From Methanobacterium sp. (GTDB lineage Archaea > Methanobacteriota > Methanobacteria > Methanobacteriales > Methanobacteriaceae): a DNA stretch of 64,000 nt. Under the pieces are notes generated by a model. That model did no database searches. It saw only the letters and a list, made by a program, of their open reading frames with translations, and had not been told where the DNA came from. A program made the translations under genes and the position numbers. The stretch lies in contig JADFDH010000001.1 of NCBI GenBank assembly GCA_018263005.1, forward strand, positions 1 to 64,000, written 5' to 3'. Shown here piece by piece: positions 45,836 to 54,845 of this stretch; the stretch's first letter is position 1, and each line of letters opens with the position of its first letter.

Positions 45836-46000
45836 AATCTTTTGTAGAATGATTATAAAAGAACTGGCCATTACAGCAGAAAACATACAATAAATCCTCT
45901 TTGGTCTTTATTGATTTCATTAGTTAGCTCTGAATCATCAGGATACTTATGCTTAAACTCTTTAATCATCTTATTTCCAGACAATCTCTTCTCTGGTAAC
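45836..46000 (-). pseudogene. remnant of a class I methyltransferase C-terminus
   Basis: On the minus strand, EFKHKYPDDSELTNEINKDQ followed (after a frame change) by FSAVMASSFIIILQKI corresponds to the C-terminus of the intact methyltransferase at 49019-49687 (EFRNKYPYDTELIDELNKCQ and FTAAKASSIVFIIQRI). No N-terminal domain remains. The remnant directly precedes the ICMT-like gene, as the intact methyltransferase precedes the decayed ICMT copy. The rest of this gap up to 46128 holds no gene. Confidence 0.7.
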
Positions 46001-46128
46001 ATTATTTATTCAGACAAAGAGCAGAATTCAACATATAAACCCTCTCTTTAACTTTTTTCTTTTTCATTGATGATTTACATAACTTAATAAGTGACTAAAG
46101 TCAACTAATTTAAAAAGTTTGAGGTGCG

Positions 46129-47199
46129 TTGATGATTTCGCATATTAAAAATTTACCTTCATCTACTATTATAATATTTATAGTTGTTTTAACCATTCTA
46201 TCCATCGCAATTTTAACTCCTATTTTGTCTATGATCCTTTTCGGAGCGATATTAGCTTACTATGTTCGTTATGTTTGTAGAAAAATCAGGCCAAAAGTTA
46301 AATATAACACCTTAGCCGTGTTATTGGGGATGATTATGCTTGCTGTTCCCATAATCCTGTTATTATATTTCACTTTAAGCCAGTTCATTAGTATAGCAGG
46401 TTTATTATTCGGTTCTCTGCAACAGGCGGCTACTGCTAGCAACTTTGATACCACTCAGTTAAGTCAAGCTATTCATAATCTAGGGTTTTCAAATGATATT
46501 ACACAGAGTATTGTTGATTCTATTAAATCTTGGATTGCACAGTCAATCTCCTATATAGCAGGCTATACCATATCTTTAATAAGTTCAATTCCCGTATTAG
46601 CAGCACAAGTTCTTATTTTAATCTTTTCAGTGTTCTATTTCGCCCGGGATGGGGATAAAGTAATCCAATACATTAAAGACGTTGTTCCGGATGCGGATAA
46701 AGGTTTCTACCAAAGGGTTTTGGACAGTGCTGATGATGTATTGAAGAGTATTATTGTGGGTAATATTATTCCTGCAGTTATTCTAGGGGTATTATCTGGA
46801 ATTGTTTACTATTTCTTAGGATACCATTATGTGATTTTATTAGCTATTGTAAGCGGAATAGCCATGTTCATACCTGTTATAGGGCCATGGATAGTTTACG
46901 GGGCTATCGGACTTTTTAGCATACTCACCGGTAACACTTTACAGGGGGTGCTGGTTATAGTCTTTGGATGGATAATAGAAACATCCACAGATTTCTATAT
47001 CCGGCCCCGAATATCAGTACAGTACTCCGAAATTCATCCATTAATCTTCTTATTAGGATTTATCTATGGGGCAGTAACTATGGGCGTACCCGGACTTTTC
47101 ATAGGTCCTATGATATTGGGAGTTACCTATGCGGCCTTCAAAGTTTATCGTGATGAGAAATTAAAAGAAGATGCAGAAAAATCATCAAAGATAGGCTAA
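46129..47199 (+). CDS. AI-2E family (PerM-type) transporter
   Basis: The 356-residue protein has seven or eight hydrophobic segments in the AI-2E transporter plan: two N-terminal hairpins, a soluble middle (ASNFDTTQLSQAIHN), QVLILIFSVFYFARDGDKV, and a C-terminal bundle with VVFGWIIETSTDFYIRP and GVPGLFIGPMILGVTYA. The family includes exporters and Na+/H+ antiporters; the substrate is unknown. A weak GAGGTG precedes the ATG. It is transcribed away from the neighbouring genes. Confidence 0.85.
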   Translation: MMISHIKNLPSSTIIIFIVVLTILSIAILTPILSMILFGAILAYYVRYVCRKIRPKVKYNTLAVLLGMIMLAVPIILLLYFTLSQFISIAGLLFGSLQQAATASNFDTTQLSQAIHNLGFSNDITQSIVDSIKSWIAQSISYIAGYTISLISSIPVLAAQVLILIFSVFYFARDGDKVIQYIKDVVPDADKGFYQRVLDSADDVLKSIIVGNIIPAVILGVLSGIVYYFLGYHYVILLAIVSGIAMFIPVIGPWIVYGAIGLFSILTGNTLQGVLVIVFGWIIETSTDFYIRPRISVQYSEIHPLIFLLGFIYGAVTMGVPGLFIGPMILGVTYAAFKVYRDEKLKEDAEKSSKIG

Positions 47200-47266
47200 T
47201 AATATGGGTTTAATAAGATAGTTTGTAGTGTTTTGATTAAAAGATTGAATATCTTTTTAACTGGAT

Positions 47267-48253
47267 TCACTCTTGAATGAAATCTTCCACTTTTCGGCGT
47301 AAACTAGTTTTATGGTTTTCAGATGAGTAACCGGCGCGAACTACCATCTCTGGCTGATTTTTAAGACCTAATTTATCTTTTATTTCATCCTTCCATGGGG
47401 TTTCCTCTAGGACTTGGGACATGGGATGTAAGGATACTTCCTTTTCAGTGAAATTTAGAGCCAGACTCTCCAGATCACGACCAACCTGGAGTAATTGGGA
47501 TATAGAACCATTTTTGCTGGAAATGATAACAAAGCCTGCACAGTGTTCGGCCTGTTTACGGGCGTTATTTACCCCGGCATTTCGGAAAGAGTTAGACAAT
47601 GCACTTTTTTTATTATATAAAGTATACCATAACAGCCTAACCACAGTGGGAAGTGCCAGCATCTCGGGGCTTAAACCATCAAGTTTATCTTTTACTTCTG
47701 AACGGGAGAAACGAAGCCAGTTTGATAATTCTTCCTGTTTAGCATCGTCCATGGCTTGTTTTTTATTTGATTTCACCAGACTCTCAACTAGCCATTCACC
47801 TATATCTTCATCTCTTCGGAAGAAGGAGTGTAAGGGATTTGATTCAATTTCTGATATTAATATGGGATCAAGGGGTTGTTTATCGTAGGGGTAGCGATTG
47901 AATGATCTCTTCTCTATTAATTCCAGATCATGCTCATTTTTATCTTCGCATGGGCTTAATTTGAAATTTAATATCTGGGAGTCTTGGGGTGTTTCAGCTA
48001 GGATTTTACTTTCCACTTGTAGCCCCATGGCCCGGGCAGATCTTTCCACGTTTTCCCAGAAAGCTCCCATAGTGATGAGTAGTTCTCGGTTTTCTGGATC
48101 TACTTGGTGTAGCCATCTATCTTTTTGGGATAATAAAACGAATTCGTGTTCAGATATTGGTTTTACTCCCCATGGTTGTGTATTATGGCCGCTGGGGGCC
48201 ATGGATCCGTACTCCAGTACCTGTAAAACTTCTTTGGCTAATATATTTTTCAT
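47267..48253 (-). CDS. Acg-type nitroreductase-fold FMN protein
   Basis: This 328-residue protein has the Acg-family double nitroreductase-like arrangement: EYGSMAPSGHNTQPWGVKP at about 14-32 (FMN site), KRSFNRYPYDKQPL in the middle and LLQVGRDLESLALNFTEKEVSL near the end. Related proteins bind flavin but often lack a dimer-partner loop and may act as flavin stores or reductases. GAGGATG precedes the ATG. No operon partner is seen. Confidence 0.78.
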   Translation of the reverse strand: MKNILAKEVLQVLEYGSMAPSGHNTQPWGVKPISEHEFVLLSQKDRWLHQVDPENRELLITMGAFWENVERSARAMGLQVESKILAETPQDSQILNFKLSPCEDKNEHDLELIEKRSFNRYPYDKQPLDPILISEIESNPLHSFFRRDEDIGEWLVESLVKSNKKQAMDDAKQEELSNWLRFSRSEVKDKLDGLSPEMLALPTVVRLLWYTLYNKKSALSNSFRNAGVNNARKQAEHCAGFVIISSKNGSISQLLQVGRDLESLALNFTEKEVSLHPMSQVLEETPWKDEIKDKLGLKNQPEMVVRAGYSSENHKTSLRRKVEDFIQE

Positions 48254-48406
48254 ATTTTCATCCTCAATTAAGATAATTGTTCACAATAACTAATATTTAT
48301 TACTATTATTTGTGATTATAATCACGATCATATGTGCAATTAATAATATTATTGAATAAAATAATTATATAACTAATAATATCTTAACACATTTCTAGGT
48401 GATTAA

Positions 48407-48757
48407 ATGATGAAATCTTATGATAATTTCTTTTTAAAGACTAAAAACCTTAAAGAAAGTAGAGAATTCTATGAAAATATGTTAGGATTATCAATAAAGT
48501 TCAATTTCCAAGAAAAGGGAATGATTGCATTCAAAGTGGGAGATGAAGAACCAGCAATCATATTGAAAGATGTCAAAACTTTCCCTGATGTAAAACCTAC
48601 CATATGGGTCGTGGTGGATGATGTTAAAGAGGAATATCAGAGGCTCAAACAAAAGGGTGTTGAATTCTTATCAGAGCCATTTGAAATACACACGGGGATG
48701 GCTGTGGAGTTTGAAGATCCATCAGGGAACAGATTGGGAATCACAGATTATAAATGA
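48407..48757 (+). CDS. VOC (glyoxalase-fold) protein, copy 1
   Basis: The 116-residue protein has a pair of betaalphabetabetabeta modules of the vicinal-oxygen-chelate fold: FFLKTKNLKESREFYENMLG, KPTIWVVVDDVKEEYQRLK and AVEFEDPSGNRLGITDY. The metal-ligand positions of glyoxalase I are incomplete, so the activity is open. It is a close paralogue of the gene at 49824-50190; by hand I count 17 differences in 95 aligned residues. Confidence 0.85.
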   Translation: MMKSYDNFFLKTKNLKESREFYENMLGLSIKFNFQEKGMIAFKVGDEEPAIILKDVKTFPDVKPTIWVVVDDVKEEYQRLKQKGVEFLSEPFEIHTGMAVEFEDPSGNRLGITDYK

Positions 48758-48839
48758 AACAAAAAGACCAGTTCAATTTAAAATTCTTAACAAAATCCTG
48801 CAATAAATCCCTCCCACCGGAGAGTACTGGAGCTTATGA

Positions 48840-49015
48840 CAGTTAATATGAAAAAGGATAATAGAAGAAGTATAATGTTAAAGCTATTATATATCCATCC
48901 CTGCCCCAGTAATCTATACTACCAGCGTTATGAAAATTGTAAAAACAATGTATAGAATGGATCTAAGGAGTGTTTTAGTCCCTAACTTCTTCATCTTGCT
49001 GTTTGGCGTATTCAT
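48840..49015 (-). pseudogene. decayed N-terminal copy of the ICMT-like gene
   Basis: On the minus strand this stretch reads MNTPNSKMKKLGTKTLLRSI, then LYIVFTIFITLVV, then a frame change and QGWIYNSFNIILLLLSFFIL. These match MNNQKSKIREIGAKILLRSI and QGWTYNGLNIIFLLLSFFIL of the intact gene at 45124-45834. An in-frame TAG and two frame changes interrupt it, and the C-terminal catalytic domain is absent. It lies directly downstream of an intact methyltransferase gene. Confidence 0.78.
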
Positions 49016-49018
49016 TGT

Positions 49019-49687
49019 TCATATCCTTTGAATGATAAATACAATGGAACTTGCTTTGGCAGCAGTGAAGTTCTCATCAATTTCCCCCTGGCATTTGTTA
49101 AGTTCATCTATAAGCTCTGTATCATAAGGATACTTATTTCTGAATTCTTTAATCAGCTTTTCTAAGGGAGAGTAGTATTCTTGCCACCATAGTTCATGTG
49201 GCAATTCAAATTTAGCTATGAGTTTATAATCATACTTTTTAATTAATTCAAGTTTTTTATTGATATCTCCGAGGTCATCATGAATTACCATGAATCCTTC
49301 AGGCTTTAAAAAGCGTTTCCATTCTTTTTCACTGTTCTCAAAGCCCATTACTGCCACAGATCCTTCTGCCCAGATAATATCAAAGTTTTCGTCAGGAAAG
49401 TCCATGGTAAATATTGAATCACAGATAACATGCACTTCTTTATCTAAATCCTGGGCTTTTATTTTCTTTTGGAGCATTTTCAATGATTTTAAATCACTAT
49501 CAAGTGCTGTAATGTGTCCTCCGGATATTTCTGCTAGTTTGATGGTGGGAACTCCTGTTCCGCATCCCACGTCTAAAATACGGGGATTTTTAATTTTAGG
49601 TAGTAATTTAAAGGCCTTTTCGGTGTATTTATTCAGATTCTTTCGTATATTATCTTTTTCAACTTCATAACAATCTAAATTGTTCAT
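49019..49687 (-). CDS. class I SAM-dependent methyltransferase (intact member of a duplicated pair)
   Basis: This 222-residue methyltransferase has motif I RILDVGCGTGVPTIKLAE at about 39-56, motif II ALDSDLKSL, motif IV FDIIWAEGSVAVMGFE and a C-terminal region with PHELWWQEYYSPLEKLIKEF. It fits the Methyltransf_11/31 type; the substrate is unknown. The next sequence on the strand is the broken ICMT copy. Its own broken copy is at 45836-46000. Confidence 0.83.
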   Translation of the reverse strand: MNNLDCYEVEKDNIRKNLNKYTEKAFKLLPKIKNPRILDVGCGTGVPTIKLAEISGGHITALDSDLKSLKMLQKKIKAQDLDKEVHVICDSIFTMDFPDENFDIIWAEGSVAVMGFENSEKEWKRFLKPEGFMVIHDDLGDINKKLELIKKYDYKLIAKFELPHELWWQEYYSPLEKLIKEFRNKYPYDTELIDELNKCQGEIDENFTAAKASSIVFIIQRI

Positions 49688-49823
49688 AGATATCCTCTTT
49701 AAATTTGAGAAAATGATTTATTATTAATATTTCTATTTATAATAGTAAAAAATGTACGAATTAATTTAAAAAAAGGACTATATAATCCAATGACAATAAT
49801 CAGAGTATATAATGGTGATATTT

Positions 49824-50190
49824 ATGCAAAATTATGATAATTTCATCTTCGGAGTTAGGAATCTTGAAGAAAGCAGAAACGTTCTATGAAGATATATTAG
49901 GACTTTCATTGAAGTTTAATTTTCAGAATAAAGGTATGATGGCATTTAATGTGGGGGATGAAGATTCAGCCATTATTTTAAAAGATTTAAAGGTTTTTCC
50001 GGAGGTTAAACCAACGATATGGTTTATGGTGGATAATGTAAAAATTGAATATCAGAGACTTAAAGGTAAAGGGGTTGAGTTTCTTTCAGAACCATTTGAA
50101 ATACATACCGGAATGGCGGTTGAGTTTGAAGATCCTGATGGAAACCGTCTGGGGATAACTGATTACTCCAAAGATCCCAAAAAATCGTGA
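49824..50190 (+). pseudogene. VOC (glyoxalase-fold) protein, copy 2, with a frameshift near the N-terminus
   Basis: From an ATG at 49824 with GGTGAT upstream, the frame reads MQNYDNFIFGVRNLEESRN and then hits TGA at 49887-49889. Removing one base at about 49881 restores the frame into FYEDILGLSLKFNFQNKGMM and the rest of the VOC fold, exactly as in copy 1. The downstream frame can also open at 49834, giving 118 residues with an unrelated N-terminus. It may be a recent frameshift mutation or a sequencing error. Confidence 0.7.
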
Positions 50191-50194
50191 TTTA

Positions 50195-50860
50195 ATGGTG
50201 AAAATTAAAGATTATCTATTATTTCTAGTTTTAACACTGTTATTGGGTTCCAACTATTTCCTTATGGAACAGCAACATATGCTACTTTATCTATTTCTAC
50301 TTGTCTTTATTATCTTTAGTTTTATTTCTTTAATTGTATCCCATAAATCGGGTGCTAAGATACAGGGATGGGGGTCCATAATAACATATCGGGATTATAC
50401 CTCTATTTTTATAAATTTAACCCAGTTAGGGATTATTTTTAACCTGTTTTTTTTGTTCCACTTGGGAAATTATGACCAGATCATGGTTCTGATTGGATTT
50501 ATTATTATGTTAACTGGAATGGGGTTTAATCTATTGGTAAGGAGAGAATTAGGAAGAAATTGGGTTCCCTTGTCGAAAACAACCGAAGGTCAGGAACTGG
50601 TAATTACTGGGATATATTCTAAAATCAGGCATCCCTTTTACACTTCCATATTAATCTTATTTTTAGGGATTACAGTGATGGCTTGGAATCTTTATGCTTG
50701 GTTTTTTTATGTTTTATTTGTAATATCCGTAATAATTAGGTTTAAAAAAGAGGAAAAAGAATTAATTGCAAAATTCGGTGCAGAATATAGGATATATATG
50801 GAAGAAGTACCTGCTATATTTCCTAAAAGCAGATTAAAGGATTTTTTTAAATTAGTGTAA
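50195..50860 (+). CDS. ICMT-like membrane methyltransferase
   Basis: The 221-residue protein has six membrane segments and the ICMT-superfamily domain: RRELGRNWVPLSKTTEGQEL, TGIYSKIRHPFYTSILI at about 143-159 and KFGAEYRIYMEEVPAIFP near the end. It begins four bases after the second VOC gene, so its translation may be tied to that broken gene. It is only distantly similar to the ICMT-like proteins at 43251 and 45124. Confidence 0.78.
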   Translation: MVKIKDYLLFLVLTLLLGSNYFLMEQQHMLLYLFLLVFIIFSFISLIVSHKSGAKIQGWGSIITYRDYTSIFINLTQLGIIFNLFFLFHLGNYDQIMVLIGFIIMLTGMGFNLLVRRELGRNWVPLSKTTEGQELVITGIYSKIRHPFYTSILILFLGITVMAWNLYAWFFYVLFVISVIIRFKKEEKELIAKFGAEYRIYMEEVPAIFPKSRLKDFFKLV

Positions 50861-50873
50861 TGAAGTACTTGTT

Positions 50874-51554
50874 CTATAATCTGTTAACAAAATCTTCCAA
50901 CAGATGCCTAGCATCTGAGGTCACCGGCGCGGTATGTCCAGTTAAGATTACTTCAATATCATAATCAAGCAACCTCTTTATGGATTCCTCATATTTGGCT
51001 GGTTCCAGTATTAATTTTTCACCGGGACTTTGTAATTTACCCTTAGTGTATTGTAAATTATCTCCGACAAATATGGCCTTATTTTTTGGGTTATACAAAC
51101 AAATACTTCCTGGTGAATGTCCGGGGGTGTGGATGACCTGATAATCGCCTATTAAATCACCTTCACTTAATAATATTTCCGGTTCAACTGGTTTGCTCTG
51201 GTATATTATTTTTAATAATTTAATCATAGCATTAGCGAATGCACCGCCGACGTGGTTTCCCTTACCTCGAATAAAATCAGCATCTGCGGGATGGATGGCT
51301 ACTTTGGCTCCGGTGATTTCTTTTATTTTACTCAGACTTCCCACATGGTCGAAGTGATTATGAGTTATCACTATGGTGTTAATATCTTGAGGGCTTCTTT
51401 TTAAGGTGTTTTCAAGGTATTTGGTTATTTTAGATGAATTACCAGGTAGACCGGTGTCTATTAATATTATTTCATCATTATTTACTATCAGGTAACAGTT
51501 TACAATTCTACCTCTTAATTCATGAATTCCAGAAATGATTTCCATATATCTCAC
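50874..51554 (-). CDS. MBL-fold metallo-hydrolase
   Basis: A complete metallo-beta-lactamase fold of 226 residues with the two-metal ligand set: THNHFDHVGSL (HxHxDH), HTPGHSPGSICLY, IFVGDNLQYTKG and ILTGHTAPVTS. Nothing shows the substrate; the size and motifs fit thioesterase or glyoxalase-II-like relatives. It is the last gene of a minus-strand run, 11 bases after the aldo-keto reductase gene, and so probably in one operon with it. Confidence 0.86.
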   Translation of the reverse strand: MRYMEIISGIHELRGRIVNCYLIVNNDEIILIDTGLPGNSSKITKYLENTLKRSPQDINTIVITHNHFDHVGSLSKIKEITGAKVAIHPADADFIRGKGNHVGGAFANAMIKLLKIIYQSKPVEPEILLSEGDLIGDYQVIHTPGHSPGSICLYNPKNKAIFVGDNLQYTKGKLQSPGEKLILEPAKYEESIKRLLDYDIEVILTGHTAPVTSDARHLLEDFVNRL

Positions 51555-51565
51555 CTTTAGATAAG

Positions 51566-52813
51566 TTAAGTTTTTGTTCTGGGCCTTCTAGAAAGGCGAT
51601 TACTTATAGTGATGAACAAGTCAAAGACTGGCATAATCACGGTTTTAGCGATTTTTAATTTGTATTTAAAGCCACGTCCTTCGAGTTCACGGGAAACATC
51701 ACCTAATAATTCAGGTATTTCTAAATCCTGAGGGCAAGCTCTTACACATCTTTTGCATTTATTACAGAGTCCTGCATAGGCTTCTTGGCCGGAGAAAACT
51801 CCCCCTAACATGCCAAGGTAATCAAAAGAAGGACTTTTATTAAAAATGTACTTTTGATTGTAGAGGTTAAAGCAGAGTGGTATGTCAACTCCCTGGGGAC
51901 AGGGCATACAGTAGCCACAACCAGTGCATTCAATTTTCATTGATTCTTTGTAGACTTCTTTGACCTGATCATACAATTTTAATTCATCTTCTGTTAAAGA
52001 ATCTGGTAGAACTTCATCTGCAACCTTTAAATTTTCTTTAACTTGTTCTATGTCATTCATACCTGAAAAAATACTGGTAACTTCAGGGTGGTTTAATATC
52101 CATCGGAGTGCCCATTCTGCAGGACTTCTTCCAATGTTTGTTTCATTCCAAATTTTAAGAGCTTTATCCGGCACTTTATCCGCCAGAAGCCCGCCTTTTA
52201 AAGGTTCCATTATAAATATATTAACACCATTGGTGTATGCGTATTCTAATCCTTCTGTACCTGCCTGATGTTTATCATCCAAGAAGTTATACTGGATTAA
52301 ACAAACATCCCAGTTGTAAGAGTCTATAATTTCTTTAAAAGAATCTATATTGGAATGGAATGAAAAACCGATGTTATTTATTTTCCCATTTGCTTTGGCA
52401 TCTTCTAAAAACTTTATTAATCCCAGTTTTTTAAGCTTTTGGAAACGTAATTTTGTCAAATTATGAATTAAATAATAGTCAATGCAGTTAGTCTGTAGTT
52501 TTTCAAGTTGTATTTCCAGATATTTTTCCATATCTTCGTATTTTTTAATTGACCAGGAGGGCATTTTGGTACAAAGTTTTACTTTCTCCCGGTATCCATT
52601 TTTAAGGATTTCTCCCAAGAAAGATTCACTTGATCCGCCATGGTAAGGGTATGCTGTGTCAATAATGTTCACACCATGGTCTATCGCGTAATATATTATT
52701 TCCTTCGCCTTTTCTTTGTCTATTCTACCATTCTTAGTGGGTAATCTCATGGCCCCATATCCTAGAGTTGAGATTTCATCATCGGTTTGTTTTATTTTAC
52801 GATATAACATCAT
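51566..52813 (-). CDS. aldo-keto reductase with C-terminal 4Fe-4S domain
   Basis: The first 280 residues are an aldo-keto reductase barrel: STLGYGAMRLPTKNGR, NIIDTAYPYHGGSSESFLG (catalytic Asp-Tyr region), KVKLCTKMPSW and a C-terminal SIFSGMNDIEQVKENL that binds the cofactor phosphate. A ferredoxin-like domain follows with CTGCGYCMPCPQGVDIP and CNKCKRCVRACPQDLEIP. The 415-residue fusion is common in methanogens and clostridia as an oxidoreductase of unknown substrate. It follows the TetR gene by 46 bases. Confidence 0.87.
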   Translation of the reverse strand: MMLYRKIKQTDDEISTLGYGAMRLPTKNGRIDKEKAKEIIYYAIDHGVNIIDTAYPYHGGSSESFLGEILKNGYREKVKLCTKMPSWSIKKYEDMEKYLEIQLEKLQTNCIDYYLIHNLTKLRFQKLKKLGLIKFLEDAKANGKINNIGFSFHSNIDSFKEIIDSYNWDVCLIQYNFLDDKHQAGTEGLEYAYTNGVNIFIMEPLKGGLLADKVPDKALKIWNETNIGRSPAEWALRWILNHPEVTSIFSGMNDIEQVKENLKVADEVLPDSLTEDELKLYDQVKEVYKESMKIECTGCGYCMPCPQGVDIPLCFNLYNQKYIFNKSPSFDYLGMLGGVFSGQEAYAGLCNKCKRCVRACPQDLEIPELLGDVSRELEGRGFKYKLKIAKTVIMPVFDLFITISNRLSRRPRTKT

Positions 52814-52859
52814 TTATTCCTCTTTAGCCCTTTTTTAAGTTTTTAGTGTGAAATTTTAT

Positions 52860-53420
52860 CTATTTGGAAATTCCATCCCAGAAGAGATCGAAGGCTTTTT
52901 CCAAGTTTTTTGCGGTGACTTTTTGGGGGTATTTATCGAAATAACTTACTGTTGATACTATATTGCCCCAAAAGAAATCCATTGCCATTTCGAATGATAT
53001 TTCCTTCAATTTTTGTATTTCCATCCCCTTCTTATAGACTCCCATCATGTCCTCGGTTATGTATTCCAATTGTTCTTTGGTTAATGATGTTATGTATGGT
53101 GAGGTGTGGAAAGTTAGTATGAATTGAAATTTCTGCGGATTTTCAAAGGCATAATACACAAAATTAAACCATAATTCTTTTAAATTATCTTTTAAATTCT
53201 TTTCGTCATTATATTGGCATTCAATGTCGTTAAGCATACTTTCTTTGGAGTAGAGAAAAAGTTGGTTTATGAGTTCTTTCTTTGTTTTGAAATAATGAAA
53301 TAATGTGCCAGTGGCTACTCCGGCGGTTTTTGCAATTTCCGTGGTTGATGTTCCATGAAATCCTCTTTCCACAAATAATTCCAAGGCTGATTCTAAAATT
53401 TTTTGTTTTTTTTCGTTCAA
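52860..53420 (-). CDS. TetR/AcrR-family transcription regulator
   Basis: The N-terminal helix-turn-helix is typical of TetR (ALELFVERGFHGTSTTEIAK, then AGVATGTLFHYFKTKKEL), and the remaining 130 residues are the ligand-binding helical bundle. The 186-residue protein starts at a TTG with AGGTGT upstream. A dyad typical of TetR operators lies 23 bases upstream, so autoregulation and control of the aldo-keto reductase and MBL genes downstream are likely. The ligand is unknown. Confidence 0.9.
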   Translation of the reverse strand: MNEKKQKILESALELFVERGFHGTSTTEIAKTAGVATGTLFHYFKTKKELINQLFLYSKESMLNDIECQYNDEKNLKDNLKELWFNFVYYAFENPQKFQFILTFHTSPYITSLTKEQLEYITEDMMGVYKKGMEIQKLKEISFEMAMDFFWGNIVSTVSYFDKYPQKVTAKNLEKAFDLFWDGISK

Positions 53421-53442
53421 GATTACACCTGAAATAATACTT

Positions 53443-53466
53443 ATTAGACTGATTAGTCAATCTAAT
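53443..53466. promoter_or_regulatory. imperfect 24-bp dyad, probable TetR operator
   Basis: ATTAGACTGATT and AGTCAATCTAAT are related as inverted halves with 10 of 12 matching pairs. The central GACT-N4-AGTC is a frequent core of TetR-family operators. It lies between the hydrolase stop and the TetR start, upstream of TetR, aldo-keto reductase and MBL genes. Confidence 0.6.
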
Positions 53467-53468
53467 AT

Positions 53469-54365
53469 TTAAAGTTTCTCATCAGGTACTTGCAACTTTG
53501 TAGCGAAATTTCCAATGTTAATTAATGCAGCTTTTGCCGGGGATAAGAGTGAATAAAAAATTTGAAAACCATGAAACATCCCCTGCCAAACTTCCATCTC
53601 CACTTGAACATCTTTTTCAACGGCTAAATCTCTAAAACGCATTGTATCACATAGTAATAATTCAAGACCTCCTGTTTGTAGGAGTAATGGGGGGAAATCT
53701 TCCAGATCACCATATATAGGAGATATTAATGGGTTTTTAATATCCTGTCCTTGAAGATACATTTCACGAAAATTAGAAAGATAATCATAATCAATCCAAT
53801 CCTTAACATCTTTTAAGTGCTTATAAGCAACGGGAAATCCCATATCAACCACGGGAGACATACATACCACCCCAAGAGGAATTATGTTCCTTTTTTTTAA
53901 AGCTAAAGTTGTTGAAAGGGCCAGATTTCCTCCATTTGAAATTCCAGCTATTAAAATATCATGACTAGAGAAACCTTCTTCCAGTAACCAAAAAAAAGAG
54001 CTTAAACAGTCTTCAACTGCAACGGGAAAGGGAGTTTCTCTTGAAATTCGATAATCAATGCTAAAAATAGTAAACCCAGTATGTTTAGCTAAGTTTTTAC
54101 AGATATCCTCATGCCCTCTACTGGTTCCTCCATTTAAACCACCACCATGGAAGAATAGGATCACCTTATTGGGGTTGCTTTGGGGAGTAACAATCCAATC
54201 GGAAGGTACTGGGGTGTCTTCATCTCTTAATTTCTTAAATGGACCTTTTGATCGAAATGAAAGGTAAAAATCATCAAAGTCACTATTTAAATAGTTTAAA
54301 TCAGGTCCTATCTCTTGAAATTTATTCCTAATAAGATCAAGTAATTCTTCAGTATCTTTCTCCAT
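53469..54365 (-). CDS. alpha/beta hydrolase of the HSL type
   Basis: The oxyanion-hole motif FFHGGGLNGGTSRGHED is at about 69-85 and the nucleophile elbow is GISNGG (about 144-149) in place of the usual GDSAGG. The acid is probably in LQTGGLELLLCD and the histidine in GMFHGFQI. The 298 residues fit the hormone-sensitive-lipase family of esterases. The gene precedes the TetR regulator on the same strand; the operator lies after it, so it is possibly outside the regulated run. Confidence 0.85.
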   Translation of the reverse strand: MEKDTEELLDLIRNKFQEIGPDLNYLNSDFDDFYLSFRSKGPFKKLRDEDTPVPSDWIVTPQSNPNKVILFFHGGGLNGGTSRGHEDICKNLAKHTGFTIFSIDYRISRETPFPVAVEDCLSSFFWLLEEGFSSHDILIAGISNGGNLALSTTLALKKRNIIPLGVVCMSPVVDMGFPVAYKHLKDVKDWIDYDYLSNFREMYLQGQDIKNPLISPIYGDLEDFPPLLLQTGGLELLLCDTMRFRDLAVEKDVQVEMEVWQGMFHGFQIFYSLLSPAKAALINIGNFATKLQVPDEKL

Positions 54366-54845
54366 AATAAACCCGAAAAATATGATTATAAATAAAAATA
54401 ATCATTTTATGTTATTATGTTGATGATATAATAAATAGATAATATCATTTTAAATAAAAAAATTGGTGATATCATCAATATCCTGGTTTCCTGATCGAAT
54501 TTATGAATTTACGAATCGATCCTTAATTAGCTAATGATTCAGTATTAAGGTTATATAATAATAATGGGGTGTTATAAAGAGATACAACCCAATCCGGACT
54601 CAAAAAGGGCTATTTTCCTACATAATTCCATTTTACCTATTCCATCTATATTACAGAATACTTTATAACTCACCATTAACAATTTATTATAGAAGTGAAT
54701 TCTATTCTCATTTCATCATATTCTAAATTCCTGTTTTTGAATTTGCACTTATTATTTCTGAATCAGGTAAAATATCCTTTTAGTGATTTGATTAATTTAT
54801 TAGACTTACACCGTTATTTTACGGTTTTTAATGATGTGAATAAAT
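54366..54845. promoter_or_regulatory. gene-free region with a 16-bp near-palindrome
   Basis: No gene is supported in these 480 AT-rich bases between divergent hydrolase and MATE genes. TTGGTGAT/ATCATCAA at 54463-54478 is a dyad with one mismatched pair, about 100 bases upstream of the hydrolase start. It differs from the TetR dyad at 53443. A decayed gene could be present but I cannot align anything. Confidence 0.35.

Noticed and set aside
49834..50190. The second VOC gene as an intact 118-residue gene starting at 49834.
   Set aside because: The alternative N-terminus has no match to the paralogue, while an upstream ATG with a ribosome site matches it in another frame; a frameshift explains this better. 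Programmed frameshifting was considered, but no slippery run is present.
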